Shown here in pieces: positions 34,166-46,626 of a stretch of DNA of 64,000 nucleotides. This stretch comes from Vitellaria paradoxa (taxonomy: Eukaryota; Streptophyta; Magnoliopsida; Ericales; Sapotaceae). Numbering within the stretch: position 1 is the first letter of the stretch; the number at the start of each line of letters is the position of its first letter. Below the pieces are notes generated by a model. It searched no databases and was not told the DNA's origin. It saw only the letters and a program-made list of their open reading frames with translations. The position numbers and the translations under genes are program-made. The stretch lies in assembly GCA_019916065.1 (NCBI GenBank), contig CM034240.1, forward strand, positions 33,679,149 to 33,743,148. Reading direction: 5' to 3'.

Positions 34166-36259
34166 TGTCACACTCTACTTAAGGATGTAACCGGCTAAGT
34201 ATCTCAAGCCTTAGCTTAAGGAACAAGAAAGCCTAATTCTTATTTAACCAAAATTTACTAAAGAACCTTCAATGATAAAATAACCTTGTCTTAAAATTAA
34301 CAAGAACAAATAAAATGTTCTACTAACATCCCAAACTCAAAACAACTAGATAACAGTAATTAAAATATTCTAAATCATCAAAGCTCTGGTCTAGCTACCA
34401 AAATAAAATCTATCAAATAAATCTAGAATTTTTTTTCCCTAAAAGGCCACGACTTAAGGTCCCAATTGCCAGAGTCCATGATTAGTTCCCTCCACGCTCA
34501 CCTGAAAAATATGAAAGGATGGATGAGCTAAAAGTCCAATAAATAAATTGCTAAGCCAATTTTATTAATAGAAATTTAAACAATTAACAAAATTTCAAAT
34601 AAACAGTTTAATCAAAATATTTTAGATAAAAATAATGTCCATGTAAATAATTTCCACGCATACTTTATAATAACTTAAAAACCTGCACGTTAGAGTGCAA
34701 ATCTTTCATAATTCAACCCGTCAATCACAACAGTGATAACAAAATTAATATGTGGATTATCACATGAAAATTAAATATCAAGTGTGCCAATATAATTTCT
34801 CATGAGCAATGCCCTTTGGATCCAACATCATACTTAAGTCACCCAGTCTGGCTTCTGAGTTCTTCCCTAAACCGATCCAATTGAGGTCATCACGGTTTTC
34901 ACAGGCCTACTCTTACAATCGTTGAGAACTAGGGTCACAACGGTTTTCACGGGCATGTTCCCTTGTTGCTAGGGTCACATCACTTAAGGAGCCTATCCGC
35001 TAGACTTTGGTTTTTATTTCTAATATCTACAAAATAATTTTCCATCACAATCCCATAAATTCCAAAATTAAATACAAATGTCTAAATAATTTTTTAGATG
35101 CTCAATAGCATAAAACATATAATATCTTTATCAAAACAATATAACTTTTCACAAAGAATAATCCAAAAAATTCAACTTTCAAAACCTTTATGCATGGAAT
35201 AATTTACAAAATAATACTAAGAAGGCAAACCACTCACCTGACGTCCAAATGTGTAAATATAAAATAATTAGGAATGTTCGTCACGATCCTGAATACACAA
35301 AATTAAATATCTATTATTTAATATCTATCTTAATTTTACATTCAATAAAATTATTAAATTAAACTCTCAACTCCCCTTTAACAATTTAATATATAACACT
35401 AATTAAGTTGTTTTGACTCTTCATGAGCATCCTGATAGAACAAACGCCAAACCCCAAAATTCCTTTTGTTTTGTTTTTTGGATCCCTCAACATCCGCGTC
35501 AACGACGCCATGAACGAATTCCCCTTAGCATCTATGATCATTTGCAGGGGAAGCACCCTCAACATTTTTTTTTCACTGACCCATAACACACACCTATATA
35601 TATATATATGTCCTTACATATACATATATATATCCCCTTCACGTTACATCATCCCATCATGTCACAATTAACCCATTTTTTTTTTTTTTTACAATCTGCC
35701 AAACCTAGCCATATATATATAACCTATATATATATATATATATACACGCGTCAATCAATCTTATCTAACCCTTTTCTTCTTCTTCTTCTTTTTTTCTTCA
35801 CTGAGATGAGCATATACGCACATATATATTTATACACACGCACTAATCTTTAATCTTTTCCATCAATAATCTAGAGAAAAGGGTAAAAATTACTAAACTT
35901 ATTTTCTTCTTCACTCTTCACGCGCAGCCTCATTTTCTCTCTCTTCTCTCCTCTCTCTCTCCCTTGATTAGAATAATAAAACCCTAGAAAGACAGACCCC
36001 CTATTTATAACCCTAACTTTTGATTGCATACTATTACCTCCATAAAATTACGGTGGATCTTCAATCACAACCCCAATAATAATAACACTTCAATTTATCT
36101 AATAGTCTACACTTACCCAAAAAATTAAATAAAATAAAAAATTAAAATTTAATTATTTCCTAAATATGGCCAGCCAATTTTAATAAAACTATAACACTTA
36201 AAAAATAAATAATTAATAATAAATTAAATAAATAATATATATATTATTAGGTTATAACA
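34166..36259 (-). repeat. Probable solo LTR, family D
   Basis: 2.1 kb from TGTCACACTCTACTT to AGGTTATAACA, the same kind of termini as families A and B. On the minus strand a TATA-like GGGTTATAAATAGGGGG (about 36000-36015) is followed by an AG-rich tract, fitting an LTR promoter. There are (TA)n runs at 35595-35750. The flanks (aaaat and aaaaa) differ by one base and are low-complexity, so they prove little. No coding sequence is present. Confidence 0.55.
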
Positions 36260-38224
36260 AAAAACAAATCAATTCTAAAGGAGAAATTTTTCCAAACAAA
36301 TCATAAAGTTAAAATTACTAATGATAATATAGCGAATTTTAGGATCAAAATGCCCAAAAGTTATCATTTTCTTGGATCTTGATAAAAAATAAATAAATCT
36401 TGAATCAAGTAGCAAATGGATGAATTAAAAGTATGTTATATAGAAGGACATGTTTGTTTTGAAAGTAACAGGGAATAAATTTTATTGGAGTAATTTTTGC
36501 TCTCCATTATATTAGTTTGGAAGTAGGGGTCGGTAACAATTACACCAGGGTCCCCATATGATGGTAAATTTTACTGGTAGGAGGAGGTGGGTAACAGAAA
36601 GTAATGAAAAAATTATATTTTTTTCTTACTACCCCAGAAAAACAATCATTTGTATCCTTATAAAATCTTAGGCAATGTTCTCCTAAAAATATTTATGACA
36701 CGTATTATGAAATAATAATTTTTTTAATCAAACTAAAGTTAATTAATTATTAAAATATTTTAATTAAATTATTTTATCAACATAATATTTAAAAATAATA
36801 TTTTATTTTGTTAAAATAATTTATTTTTATTATATTAATACTCTCAAAATATTGATTTAGGAATAAAATTAATTATTTTCTCAAACTAAAATTATTTTTA
36901 ATAAATAATAATTACATATTAAAATAATTTATTTTATTAAAATGTTTTATTAAATAAAAATTATTTTTGATAATAATAATTTACTAGATTATTGTATTAA
37001 TATAATTTATTAAAATTAATAAGTTATTTATTAAACTAAAATTAGTTGTTTTATTTAATTATTTTATCAAAATAAAAATAATTAGTAAATAATAATTCAT
37101 TATTAAAATTAATTACTATTGAGAAATTTATCTATTAAAAAATTATTCTTATGATTAATCTTTCTATTTAAAATTATATATTTTAACAATATATACTTTA
37201 TTAAAATTAATTATTATTAAAATAATATTTATTATGATGATTTATTAATATTAGTCTATGATAAAACTATTTTTTATAATCAATGTTTTGTTTAAAATTA
37301 TATATTTTAACAATATATACTTTATTGAAATTAATTATTATTCCAATAAGAATTATTATGATGATTTATTAACATTAATTTATGATAAAATTATTTTTTA
37401 TAATTAATTTTTTATATATTTTATTAAATTTATATATTTTATTAAAATTAATTATTATGATGATTTTTTATTATAATATTTTACTAAAATTAAATTCTAA
37501 CTTTTACTCTTCGTGAATTTACCTTCATTCCAAATACAATTAATTTTTATCCCTTCAAAATTTTAACATTCCAAATATAATATAATTATTACCAAGTAAT
37601 ATTTACTCTTTCGATCCAAACATAAATATTATAAACTTGTTACCCCATTAAATATTATCAGGGTAACAATTATCTCAATAATCTTTCATTCTCAAAATTT
37701 TCACTTGTACCAAACATTCCCTAAGATTAATAGAGAAGTGTGTTGGATGTTTTATGTTATTAGAAAATACCAATTAAGTTAAAAGAAAAAATTTATAATA
37801 TGGTTATAAAACTAATTATACTGTATGGTATAGAGTATTAGATCAATAAAAAAACAACACTCTTAGAAGATTAATGGAGCAAAAATAAGGATATTAAAAT
37901 GAATATGTAGTAATAAAAAATATATGATAAGAAAAAACACAAATTTAAGATTATATAAATTAATATTATGAAAAAAAAGACAATTTTGCGTACACAAAAG
38001 AAAATATATATTACACTTGATAGATACAAACAAAGAAAGGGGATTAAGGTAGTTGACTTAACCCATTTGGTATTTGAATTTTTAATTGGGATACTATATA
38101 AAAATAAAATGTAATTGTGCAGTAAAATTTTAACCTCCTTTTTCTGTAAACCTCTTCTCCATTTTTCTGCAAACTAACCCTCCTTTTTTTTTTTTTTTTT
38201 TTTTGTAGACTCCCTACCCGGTAC
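36260..38224. other. AT-rich region with possible inverted-end element
   Basis: No gene. About 36448-37725 is very AT-rich. It begins GGACATGTTTGTTTTGAAAG and ends (reverse complement) GGGAATGTTTGGTACAAGTG, with further loose similarity inside, so it may be an old MITE-like insertion. No clear target duplication is found. A poly-T tract precedes the solo LTR at 38225. Confidence 0.35.
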
Positions 38225-41043
38225 TGTAAAGACCCCAAAATTTTTGGCCTTTTTTATTTTAAATTTATAATATTTAAAATTCTGATATTTTGGACCGCCA
38301 TTTATATTTTATGTATGTGATCTTGTGTTAATTTATTTTTATGTTGTATGCATTAATGTGTGCCTAAGTATGTATATAATTGTATGTTAATAACTCATCA
38401 GTAGAAAGGGGAGGTGTTGATATTTGTTTATTAATTTGTGGGGAGGCTAAGAGTTGGCAGGTTGTGTGGGAGTTAGAGGAAGAATTAAGGAGGGTTTTTT
38501 GAGTGCATGCATCTGAATAAGAGAGAGGGGGACTCTTGGGTTGTTTAAAACCTTCACCATTTATGATATTTCACTAAGAAAATTCTGTATTTTTCATTTT
38601 GGCCTTTCAAATTTAAGAGAGAGGGGGAGAGAGAGATCATGCTATTGGTTGTACGTTGGTAAAGAACGTAAAGAGACTTTCGGAAAACGCATAATTGCCG
38701 TTTCAAAGACGTTACCAGATCGTGTTTAAGACCAACTTGAGTTAGTGTTGATTACTTTACACACCGATCGTCTACGTGTGTAGTGAGGTAGGTGGGATTG
38801 TATTTATTTGATATAATTTTTCTTATCATGTCATGTATATATATATGTGTGTGTGCAAGATATGAAAAACTTGACCTATGAATTGATTCTTGATTATGTG
38901 AAATTCTAGAACTTTCACACTGAAACAGGTATATTATTTTCCCATAAAAATTATACTTAGAGATCGATTTAATTCATGAAAATTTTATATGTTAAATTAG
39001 ACATGTAGATGAGTTTCTTGTAAAAATTTCATAATTTTTGGAATTTAAATGAATTTATTAAAAATAGTCAAACTTGACTGATTGGTTGGGATTTCTATAC
39101 CTGGATCAGTACACTGTTTTTATATGAAATTCATACTTAGAGGTCGAATTAATTTTCGCTATTTTTATATATGGGAGTACATATCCATCCAGTAAAAATT
39201 TCATATTTTTTTTAGTTAAAATGGATTTTAAAAAATCGTGAAAATTGACTGTTTGTTTTAAATTGTTGTGTTGACAGGAGTTTGATTTTTGGTATAAAAA
39301 TGATACCTACAAATAAAATTAATTTCTAAACATTTTATATATGAAAATATACATGTCAAATATTCTACAATAAATTTTTTATAAATTTTTGAATAATAAT
39401 TTATTTTATAAAAATATTAAAACTTGGCTATTTGGTTTACGTTACTATACTGACAACAGTCAGATATTTGGCATAAAAGGTATAAATAAAAGTTGATATA
39501 ATTTTTGAAATTTTTATATGTTAAACTAGATATATAAATGAGCTTTCTATGAAAATTTCAAAATTTTTGGATTTAAAATCGATTTTATAAAAAAATCATG
39601 AAAGTAAACTATTCTGTATGGTTCTAACAGAAATACCCATTTATTATTTTTAAAATCTGTATTATATGGTTTATGAATAAATTTTAAATCTTGTTTTCAT
39701 GAAACTGAACTTAATTATAAGTATTTTAGGCTTTTGAATTAGTATAAAATATTTTATTTTCTATTTTTCATGAATTATCAAAATTTATATCTTGAATCTT
39801 TCTTTGTCATGGCATGCTTGATATAAAATTTTATTTACCAAGCTAGCTGTATATATATTCCTGAATATGATTGCATGATATTTATTTGATAAATCTTGTA
39901 TGAGAATATTTTTATGGAAAGGCAACATGAAACTTAGGCCCGAAACACATTCACACTTTACAAAACTTATAAAGTAATGGAAAGAACACAAAAAAATCAA
40001 ATTAGCCAGAACTTTTGTGTATGTTGTACTGTTAATAAAATGAATTACTTGAGATTTGATTTTTGGGTTATTGGGGTCATTAAAAGTATTAGAAAGAGTG
40101 GGTTCTAGAGTTCAAGAGTTGAAATCCCCAAAACCTGCCCAGGGCGGTTAGCATAACCAGTAGGCTAGAAACCTATGAAATGTATATACGGCTTATTCTA
40201 GCGTATATTTAGTACCGGGACTGTGGGACCGGTTTGCCTATTAAGGTAAATGAGTACATTTGGGATTACGGGACCAATTGTACCCCATGATTGAGGTCTG
40301 GGGATATGATGAGTACAATTGGGACTGCGGGACCAATTGTACCCCATGACTGAGATCTGTGGATGTGATGAGTACATCTAGGACTGCAGGACTAGTTGTA
40401 CCCACGGCTCAGGCCTGAGGATTTATTTTGGGTATAGTTTTGAGGCCACATACCAAACTTGCAGAATACCTGACCCATAGTATAATATTGATGTGTGGTG
40501 ATGTGAATGAAGTGATACGATTTATTTTTAGCATGAAACTGCGGGATCATGACTAAGTAACTTTATAATTTGAATGTTATGATTGAATATGGATATTTTG
40601 AAAATCATAAGATTTTAAATTTTATTCTTATTAATTAGTGTTAATAGTTTTGCATGGTTAAGAAATTATATATTATAAACACTATCTGAGCACACGTGGA
40701 ATTTAGTACTCACCACCTACTATAGTTGGTAATGCAAGGGTTGATGTTCGTGATGGACCAGTGGGTTAGCTAGTCGTCTTGGATTGTTATAGCTGGACGA
40801 TTTGTTTTATTTTACGTTCCAACGTTTAAATTTTAATGTAATGGAGGTTTGATTTGAGCCCATATTTGCGGCATGGTTTTGTAACCCATTTTTAGGGTAT
40901 TTTAAAGGTATTTTGGATATTCAAGAATTGAATAATATTTACTTTAATTAGTTTCCGCTCTGATATGATACATTTTTCATGTTTTGATATTTATTTTTGG
41001 GTTTCGTTCCCACGTCCCCTGTCATGAATTTTGGGGCGTGACA
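38225..41043 (+). repeat. Solo LTR, family B, with perfect target duplication
   Basis: 2819 bp, TGTAAAGACCCC to GGGGCGTGACA, flanked by GGTAC on both sides (38220-38224 and 41044-41048). It is strongly similar to 27444-30298, including the run of short repeated lines near 40140-40420 (GGGACTGCGGGACCAATTG type). The target duplications of the two copies differ (TTTGA and GGTAC), so they are separate insertions and not the two LTRs of one element. Confidence 0.9.
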
Positions 41044-41820
41044 GGTACAGACTTGTAAAATAAAACAGACAAAGTGGTCTCCGACCATAGACTCTTAGAG
41101 ACCCAAATTGGTTATAGGTAGGAATAATAATATCATGTAGAGAAAGAGAGAGAGATCCCCTTACTTTATGTGTCTTTAGTATTTAGATATGAAATATCTT
41201 ACATGGATTAGCTTAATTTGATTATAGTGGTGGTAGGTAACATTAAATACTAGTGATGATGTAAGTTTGTTTATAATTATTTATTGTGTTCTAATCTAAA
41301 TGGGACAGACATCTCCCATATTTTAACTAACCAAAAGAATTTTTATTTATTTTATATATTAATTATTTTAAATAATTTTATTTATTATATAAGAAGAATT
41401 CTATTTATCTTATGAGTCTTTCATATATATTATTTAATTTATAGTTATTCATGGTGTTATAATTCATTTGGTTAATTATTTTAAAGAATTTTATTTATTA
41501 CGTGACTCTACTATTTTAAATTTTTGATATTTATTATATAATTTATAATTATTCATGTTGTTCTAATCTAAGTAGGATACGACTCTCACATATTCTAATT
41601 AATTAAATATTTTTTATTTATTTCATCAATTAATTATTTCAAATATTTTGAAATAAGATACATCATTTATATTTTTAATAATAATAATAATAAATAATAA
41701 AAGATAATAACAATAAGAGATTGAATTCGATCCATATATATGTAATTCATATGTATATATGATTATTGGTGATGCGATAATTATATATTCTACATAATTT
41801 TTTTTTTACTCCTCATATTT
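41044..41820. other. Intergenic, AT-rich
   Basis: No gene or element end recognised. Repeated TTATTTAT-type words and a short (AAT)n run near 41680-41700. Confidence 0.4.
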
Positions 41821-43313
41821 TGTCACGCCCTGAATTTCACAACCCGACTACGTGAACCAAAGAACGCACATTACACTATTTAATAACATTCCCTGTCCCA
41901 CTTCAGAGCCATAAACACACATTATGGAGTAATGAATATAAAAATAAATAAAACTATACGTTAAATTTAAATAAATGCCTTAGTCAAAATCAACTACGCA
42001 ATAAGCTCCAAAAGCTAAGCCCAAATATTCTTCCAAAGCTAAATAAAATAATTAATAATAACCTCACAAACAGAGGCTTAATAAAATCCTTTAAAAAAAT
42101 AATTTCCTAGAGTCTAAAACAATTACATAAAAATAATAAATAAAACTTTAATTCATATGCTCAGAAGGTCCAGCACGTGACTCAAATTTATTACCTGCGT
42201 AACAAGTTGTAAGGGGTTTAGCACTAATACCACGTGTGCTCGGAACCCTAATAATAATAATATAAATGCAGTATGCCCTAGCATGCTACTAAGTGAAACA
42301 ATTATGCACAAGTAGCAATTTCAAACAAGAAATTCAATTTATTTATCAATTTATCTTTTTATTACCATTAATTGTCTTGTAGCACCACATAACACATCAA
42401 AGAAAACAAATTGATTTCTAGGTACTGCTGCTTAGTTGTCCCGTAGAAACAGGACCCAACCAATATACATCATGCTTCGATGTCTGCTTGGTTGTCTCGT
42501 AGAAACAAGATCCAACCAATATACACCATCCTTCGGTGTCTGCTTCCTAGACCGAAGTCTTAAGAATATGATATGCCACCCTTAGGCATCTGCTCGTTCG
42601 TAGGTTACTAGCCTACTGGAATCGATAACCAATCCCGCGCGGGTTTCGGGACTTTTGACCCTTGGGTAAGTATACCCGATATTTTCAGTACCCTAAATCC
42701 AAACAAAACGCATCCACTTTCATTTTAAACAAACATCAAATAAATTCTTTATTTAAACTCATTATTTATTAAATCCTTATGAATTCAACATAATATTTTA
42801 AATAATCCGTAAACCTCAACACGTAAATAATAATAACCATAATTACCGAAAAATCACAGCACAACAAATTACCAAATATGTTTCTTACAATTAATGCAAA
42901 AGTTTTCAAAACAAACTAACATGTAAGACAAAATTCACAAAAAGACAAACTATCATATAAGGACAAAAGTCAAAGTTTCTTTGCTTTATTCATTTAATGG
43001 CTTTGCTGGACACCTAATTTCCACACCTTTAACGTATATATGTATATAAAGTAATAATATGTATACCATCCAATCATGGAAGACTTCAAATATATATAAT
43101 AGAAATTTTTGCCTTCTAGTAGCCAAGCAAATCTGGGAACTCAATACAATTCACGTTTACCAACTAAAAAATATATAAATAAATAAATAAGTAAATAAAT
43201 AACAAGTGAACCTCATATTCCAATCAATCACGTCATGAGTTTAAAGTAAAAAAAAAATCTAATCAATCATATGTTCACAACAATAAAAATCTGATGAGTC
43301 TAACATATATATT

Positions 43314-43352
<39 letters not shown>

Positions 43353-44179
43353 TTATATTCATATCACCGAATTCAGTATGAGGACTAATCAATTAATACA
43401 CATACATGTATTGTTGATTACAATACAGACTCACATGTCATTCGCCCAGAAAATAAATATATATTTATACATATATATATGCATCACTTTTAAAACTTTC
43501 ACCCCTTACCTCAAATTAAATCTGCAGAAATAACACCCAAGTTATAACGAAATCCATAACTAAATCAGCAGATCAGATTAAGATCACCGCGGCCATCAAG
43601 AAACTGATAATCTCCACAGCATTCACATTAAATTTTTTTTTCTCCTCTGTCGCCACTACCTCTTATCTTTTCTTCTCTCTCTCTCTCTCTTTTTAACCAT
43701 TTTCCTTTACTGCCGAAGAACGCATGTTATATATATATACATATACGTATACCTCGACTAACTATTAGTTGGTAGAATCCTAACGGAAAAAGAATTAGAA
43801 TTCAAATTAAACTAGACTTCCAACTCCATGTACTCGCTATTAGTTGGTAGAATCCTAATGGAAAAAGGATTAGAATTCAAATCAAACTAGACTTCCAACT
43901 CCATGTACTCGTTATTAGTTGATAGAATCCTAATGGAAAAAAGATTAGAATCTAAATCAAACTAGGCTTCCAACTCTACATACCTATTGTTAGTTGGTAG
44001 AATCTTAATGGAAAATTGACTAGAATCCAAATCAAACTAGACTTTTAACTTCATGCATCCACAATAAAAATTGAATCTAATTTATGTCTCCAAAAATTTA
44101 AATCAATAAAAATTTTTTTTTTACCAAATTAAATATTAATTAACAATTAATCAAAGCATTAAAATTTTGAGTCATCACA
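41821..44179 (-). repeat. Solo LTR, family A, with perfect target duplication
   Basis: 2359 bp from TGTCACGCCCTG to GAGTCATCACA, flanked by TATTT at 41816-41820 and 44180-44184. The left 1.3 kb matches the family A copy at 26282. A direct duplication of the GTTGTC(C/T)CGTAGAAACA segment is visible near 42435-42520. A (TA)n tract lies at 43314-43350. It ends about 1 kb upstream of the CHLP start codon. Confidence 0.85.
43762..44061 (+). repeat. Four-copy 75-bp tandem repeat in family A LTR
   Basis: Copies start near 43762, 43837, 43912 and 43987, a constant 75-base period. Each holds TTAGTTGGTAGAATCCTAA or a close variant, then a GGAAAA block and CTAGACTTCCAACT. The last copy is the most diverged. 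The repeat is absent from the corresponding part of the copy ending at 30899. Confidence 0.9.
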
Positions 44180-44184
44180 TATTT

Positions 44185-45158
44185 CTTAGTATATTTATTT
44201 TTATTAAAAGATATTTTTTAAGCTAAAATTATTTTTGTTTATGGATTTATTTTTAACCTTATTTTTCAATTCGTTCATTCAAATATATAAGATCTAATTT
44301 TTTATATTTTGTTCTATTTTTAATGTTATTTGTTAACATTAATTGTTTAATTTTTATTATATTTTTTAGTGTTGATAATTTTTTTGTAACAGATTTCAGA
44401 AAAAAGCATCTTCTTTAGCTAATTTTTCATTTTTTTATTTAAATACACAAGATATGATTTTCTTCAAATTTTTATTATATTTTTGTTTAATTTGATCTTT
44501 AATGTAATTTTTTAAGTTTTATTATATTTTTTCATTGTTGTTAAAATTTTAAATTTTATAGATTATTCTTTTAACGATTTGATTTTGTTTATTTTATACA
44601 GTTTATTTGTGTTTTAAAAAATAATAATTCTAATTTAAATATGATACTAAATTTCAAGAAATGCAATTATAATGATGGATTGTGATATTATATTTTTTAT
44701 TTTTTTAATGCATTGTCTTTTTTTTCAGTTTAAACATGTTTCATTTTATTTTATATTTTAAAATTATACAATATAAAAGATCTGTACATCACACGGACAT
44801 AATCACCAGTGGAAAGATATTTTTTTTTTTTGCTGCACAGTAATCAAATTAGAATTTTAAATACAAATTTATCAAAATTTTATATAGTTTTTATTTTTTT
44901 TTCTCCTATCTTTTTAAATTTAGTAAAAATGACTGGGACATGCCACATATGGGACGATTTTTATGCTTTGGCCAGAAAAAGGTTCGACGACGTGGCAAAC
45001 TGCCAACCAAGGAAGACATGCAAAACGCAACGCAGTCCTCATCTCATGTGCCAATCCGAAACAAAATCTACCCCATTATCCACAACAAATCACAGCCGTC
45101 TATTCACACAGATCTACGGTCAAAAACACCAAAAATCACAAACCATATCCGTCAAACA
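44185..45158 (+). other. Upstream region of CHLP
   Basis: 44185-44800 is AT-rich and contains two loosely repeated units (near 44270-44400 and 44440-44570) similar, in inverse orientation, to 48480-49200. 44930-45158 is less AT-rich and is the likely promoter. It contains ACGTGGC (44990-44996), an ABRE/G-box-like core that binds bZIP or bHLH factors in many photosynthesis genes. The open frame running into CHLP from 44809 is not part of the protein. Confidence 0.4.
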
Positions 45159-45165
45159 TATAAAA
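45159..45165 (+). promoter_or_regulatory. TATA box of CHLP
   Basis: TATAAAA about 76 bases before the start codon. This would place transcription start near 45190 and give a 5' UTR of about 50 bases. Confidence 0.6.
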
Positions 45166-45240
45166 CAAGCCAATAAAGCGAGGAATCAAGCAGCCCCTTC
45201 TTCCTCACTGTTACTACGCTCCTTCCAAGACAGACCCAAA

Positions 45241-46626
45241 ATGGCTTCACTTACCCTCAAAACCTCCGTCGGACTCCGCCGAGCCTCGCCGGAGAACCAC
45301 CACACCGTCACTCTATTCAAACCCATTTTCCCCCGGAGACTCCGCGTCGTAGCCGGAAAATCTAGCCCCAAAGTCACTGGCAGGAATCTAAGAGTCGCCG
45401 TTGTGGGCGGCGGACCCGCCGGTGGCTCAGCCGCCGAGACGCTGGCCAAGGGCGGAATTGAGACGTACTTGATCGAGAGGAAGATGGACAATTGCAAACC
45501 GTGCGGTGGGGCCATACCTTTGTGTATGGTTGGAGAGTTTGACTTACCATTGGACATCATAGACCGCCGAGTCACCAAGATGAAGATGATCTCGCCGTCT
45601 AATGTGGCGGTAGACATAGGTCAGACGCTGAAACCTCACGAGTACATCGGAATGGTTCGCCGGGAAATCCTCGACGCCTACCTCCGCGACCGCGCTGCCG
45701 AGTCAGGGGCCACCGTCATCAACGGACTCTTCCTCAAAATGGACATGCCCAAGAGCTCCGACACCCCCTACGTCCTCCACTACACCGGCTATGACGCCAA
45801 GGCCGGCAGCGCCGGCGAGAAGCGGACGCTGGAAGTGGATGCCGTGATTGGCGCCGACGGAGCGAACTCGCGAGTCGCGAAGTCCATCAACGCCGGCGAC
45901 TACGAGTACGCCATTGCTTTCCAGGAGCGGATCAAGATCCCGGATGACAAGATGATGTACTACGAGAACCTGGCCGAGATGTACGTCGGCGACGACGTGT
46001 CCCCGGACTTCTACGGCTGGGTTTTCCCCAAATGCGACCACGTCGCCGTCGGCACCGGCACGGTAACCCACAAAGGCGACATCAAGAAGCTTCAAACCGC
46101 CACCAGGCACCGAGCCCGGGACAAAATCCTCGGGGGCAAGATAATCCGAGTGGAGGCCCACCCCATCCCGGAGCACCCCCGTCCCCGGCGGTTGTCCGGG
46201 AGAGTAGCCCTGGTGGGGGACGCAGCTGGGTACGTGACAAAGTGCTCAGGCGAAGGGATCTACTTCGCAGCGAAGAGCGGGAGGATGTGCGCGGAGGCGA
46301 TAGTGGAGGGGTCGGAGATGGGGAAGAGGATGGTGGAGGAGGGGGATCTGAGGAAGTACTTGGAGCGGTGGGACAAGACGTACTGGCCGACGTACAAGGT
46401 GCTGGATGTGCTGCAGAAGTTGTTCTACAGGTCGAATCCGGCGAGGGAGGCCTTCGTGGAGATGTGCGCCGACGAGTATGTGCAGAAGATGACGTTTGAT
46501 AGCTACTTGTACAAGAAAGTGGCGCCTGGGAACCCATTGGAGGACTTGAAGCTGGCCGTCAACACCATTGGAAGCTTGGTCAGAGCTAATGCTCTCAGGA
46601 GAGAGATGGAGAAGATCACTGTCTGA
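45241..46626 (+). CDS. CHLP: Geranylgeranyl reductase, chloroplast (CHLP)
   Basis: This FAD enzyme uses NADPH to reduce the geranylgeranyl chain (free diphosphate or on chlorophyll) to phytyl, for chlorophyll, tocopherol and phylloquinone, at the thylakoid membrane. The protein has 461 residues, normal for plant CHLP. I start at MASLTLKTS (45241), which gives a Ser/Arg-rich transit peptide of about 45 residues; the longer open frame adds 144 unrelated residues. Seen: the Rossmann motif VAVVGGGPAGGSAAE (residues 52-66), CKPCGGAIPLCMV (85-97), the DAVIGADGANSRVAK motif near residues 200-215 and GRVALVGDAAGYVTKCSGEG (320-339), the second FAD-binding motif. The C-terminal QKLFYRS region is also typical. 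The gene is intronless here and GC-rich against its surroundings. Family identity is very sure; activity is inferred. Confidence 0.97.
   Translation: MASLTLKTSVGLRRASPENHHTVTLFKPIFPRRLRVVAGKSSPKVTGRNLRVAVVGGGPAGGSAAETLAKGGIETYLIERKMDNCKPCGGAIPLCMVGEFDLPLDIIDRRVTKMKMISPSNVAVDIGQTLKPHEYIGMVRREILDAYLRDRAAESGATVINGLFLKMDMPKSSDTPYVLHYTGYDAKAGSAGEKRTLEVDAVIGADGANSRVAKSINAGDYEYAIAFQERIKIPDDKMMYYENLAEMYVGDDVSPDFYGWVFPKCDHVAVGTGTVTHKGDIKKLQTATRHRARDKILGGKIIRVEAHPIPEHPRPRRLSGRVALVGDAAGYVTKCSGEGIYFAAKSGRMCAEAIVEGSEMGKRMVEEGDLRKYLERWDKTYWPTYKVLDVLQKLFYRSNPAREAFVEMCADEYVQKMTFDSYLYKKVAPGNPLEDLKLAVNTIGSLVRANALRREMEKITV

Noticed and set aside
27444..41043. The two family B LTRs as 5' and 3' LTRs of one 13.6-kb element
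   Set aside because: Each has its own perfect but different target duplication (TTTGA and GGTAC), and the sequence between them has no primer-binding site next to the first LTR and no gag-pol.
26282..44179. The two family A LTRs as ends of one element
   Set aside because: The second has its own TATTT duplication and the first has attca/attta; no internal coding sequence lies between them.
44809..45240. 144-residue N-terminal extension of CHLP
   Set aside because: It runs across the TATA box and promoter-like region, has no family similarity, and the ATG at 45241 gives a normal transit peptide and usual length.
46032..46537. Other-frame open frames over CHLP (46032-46499 plus, 46082-46537 and 45703-46176 minus)
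   Set aside because: Shadows produced by the GC-rich third positions of CHLP.
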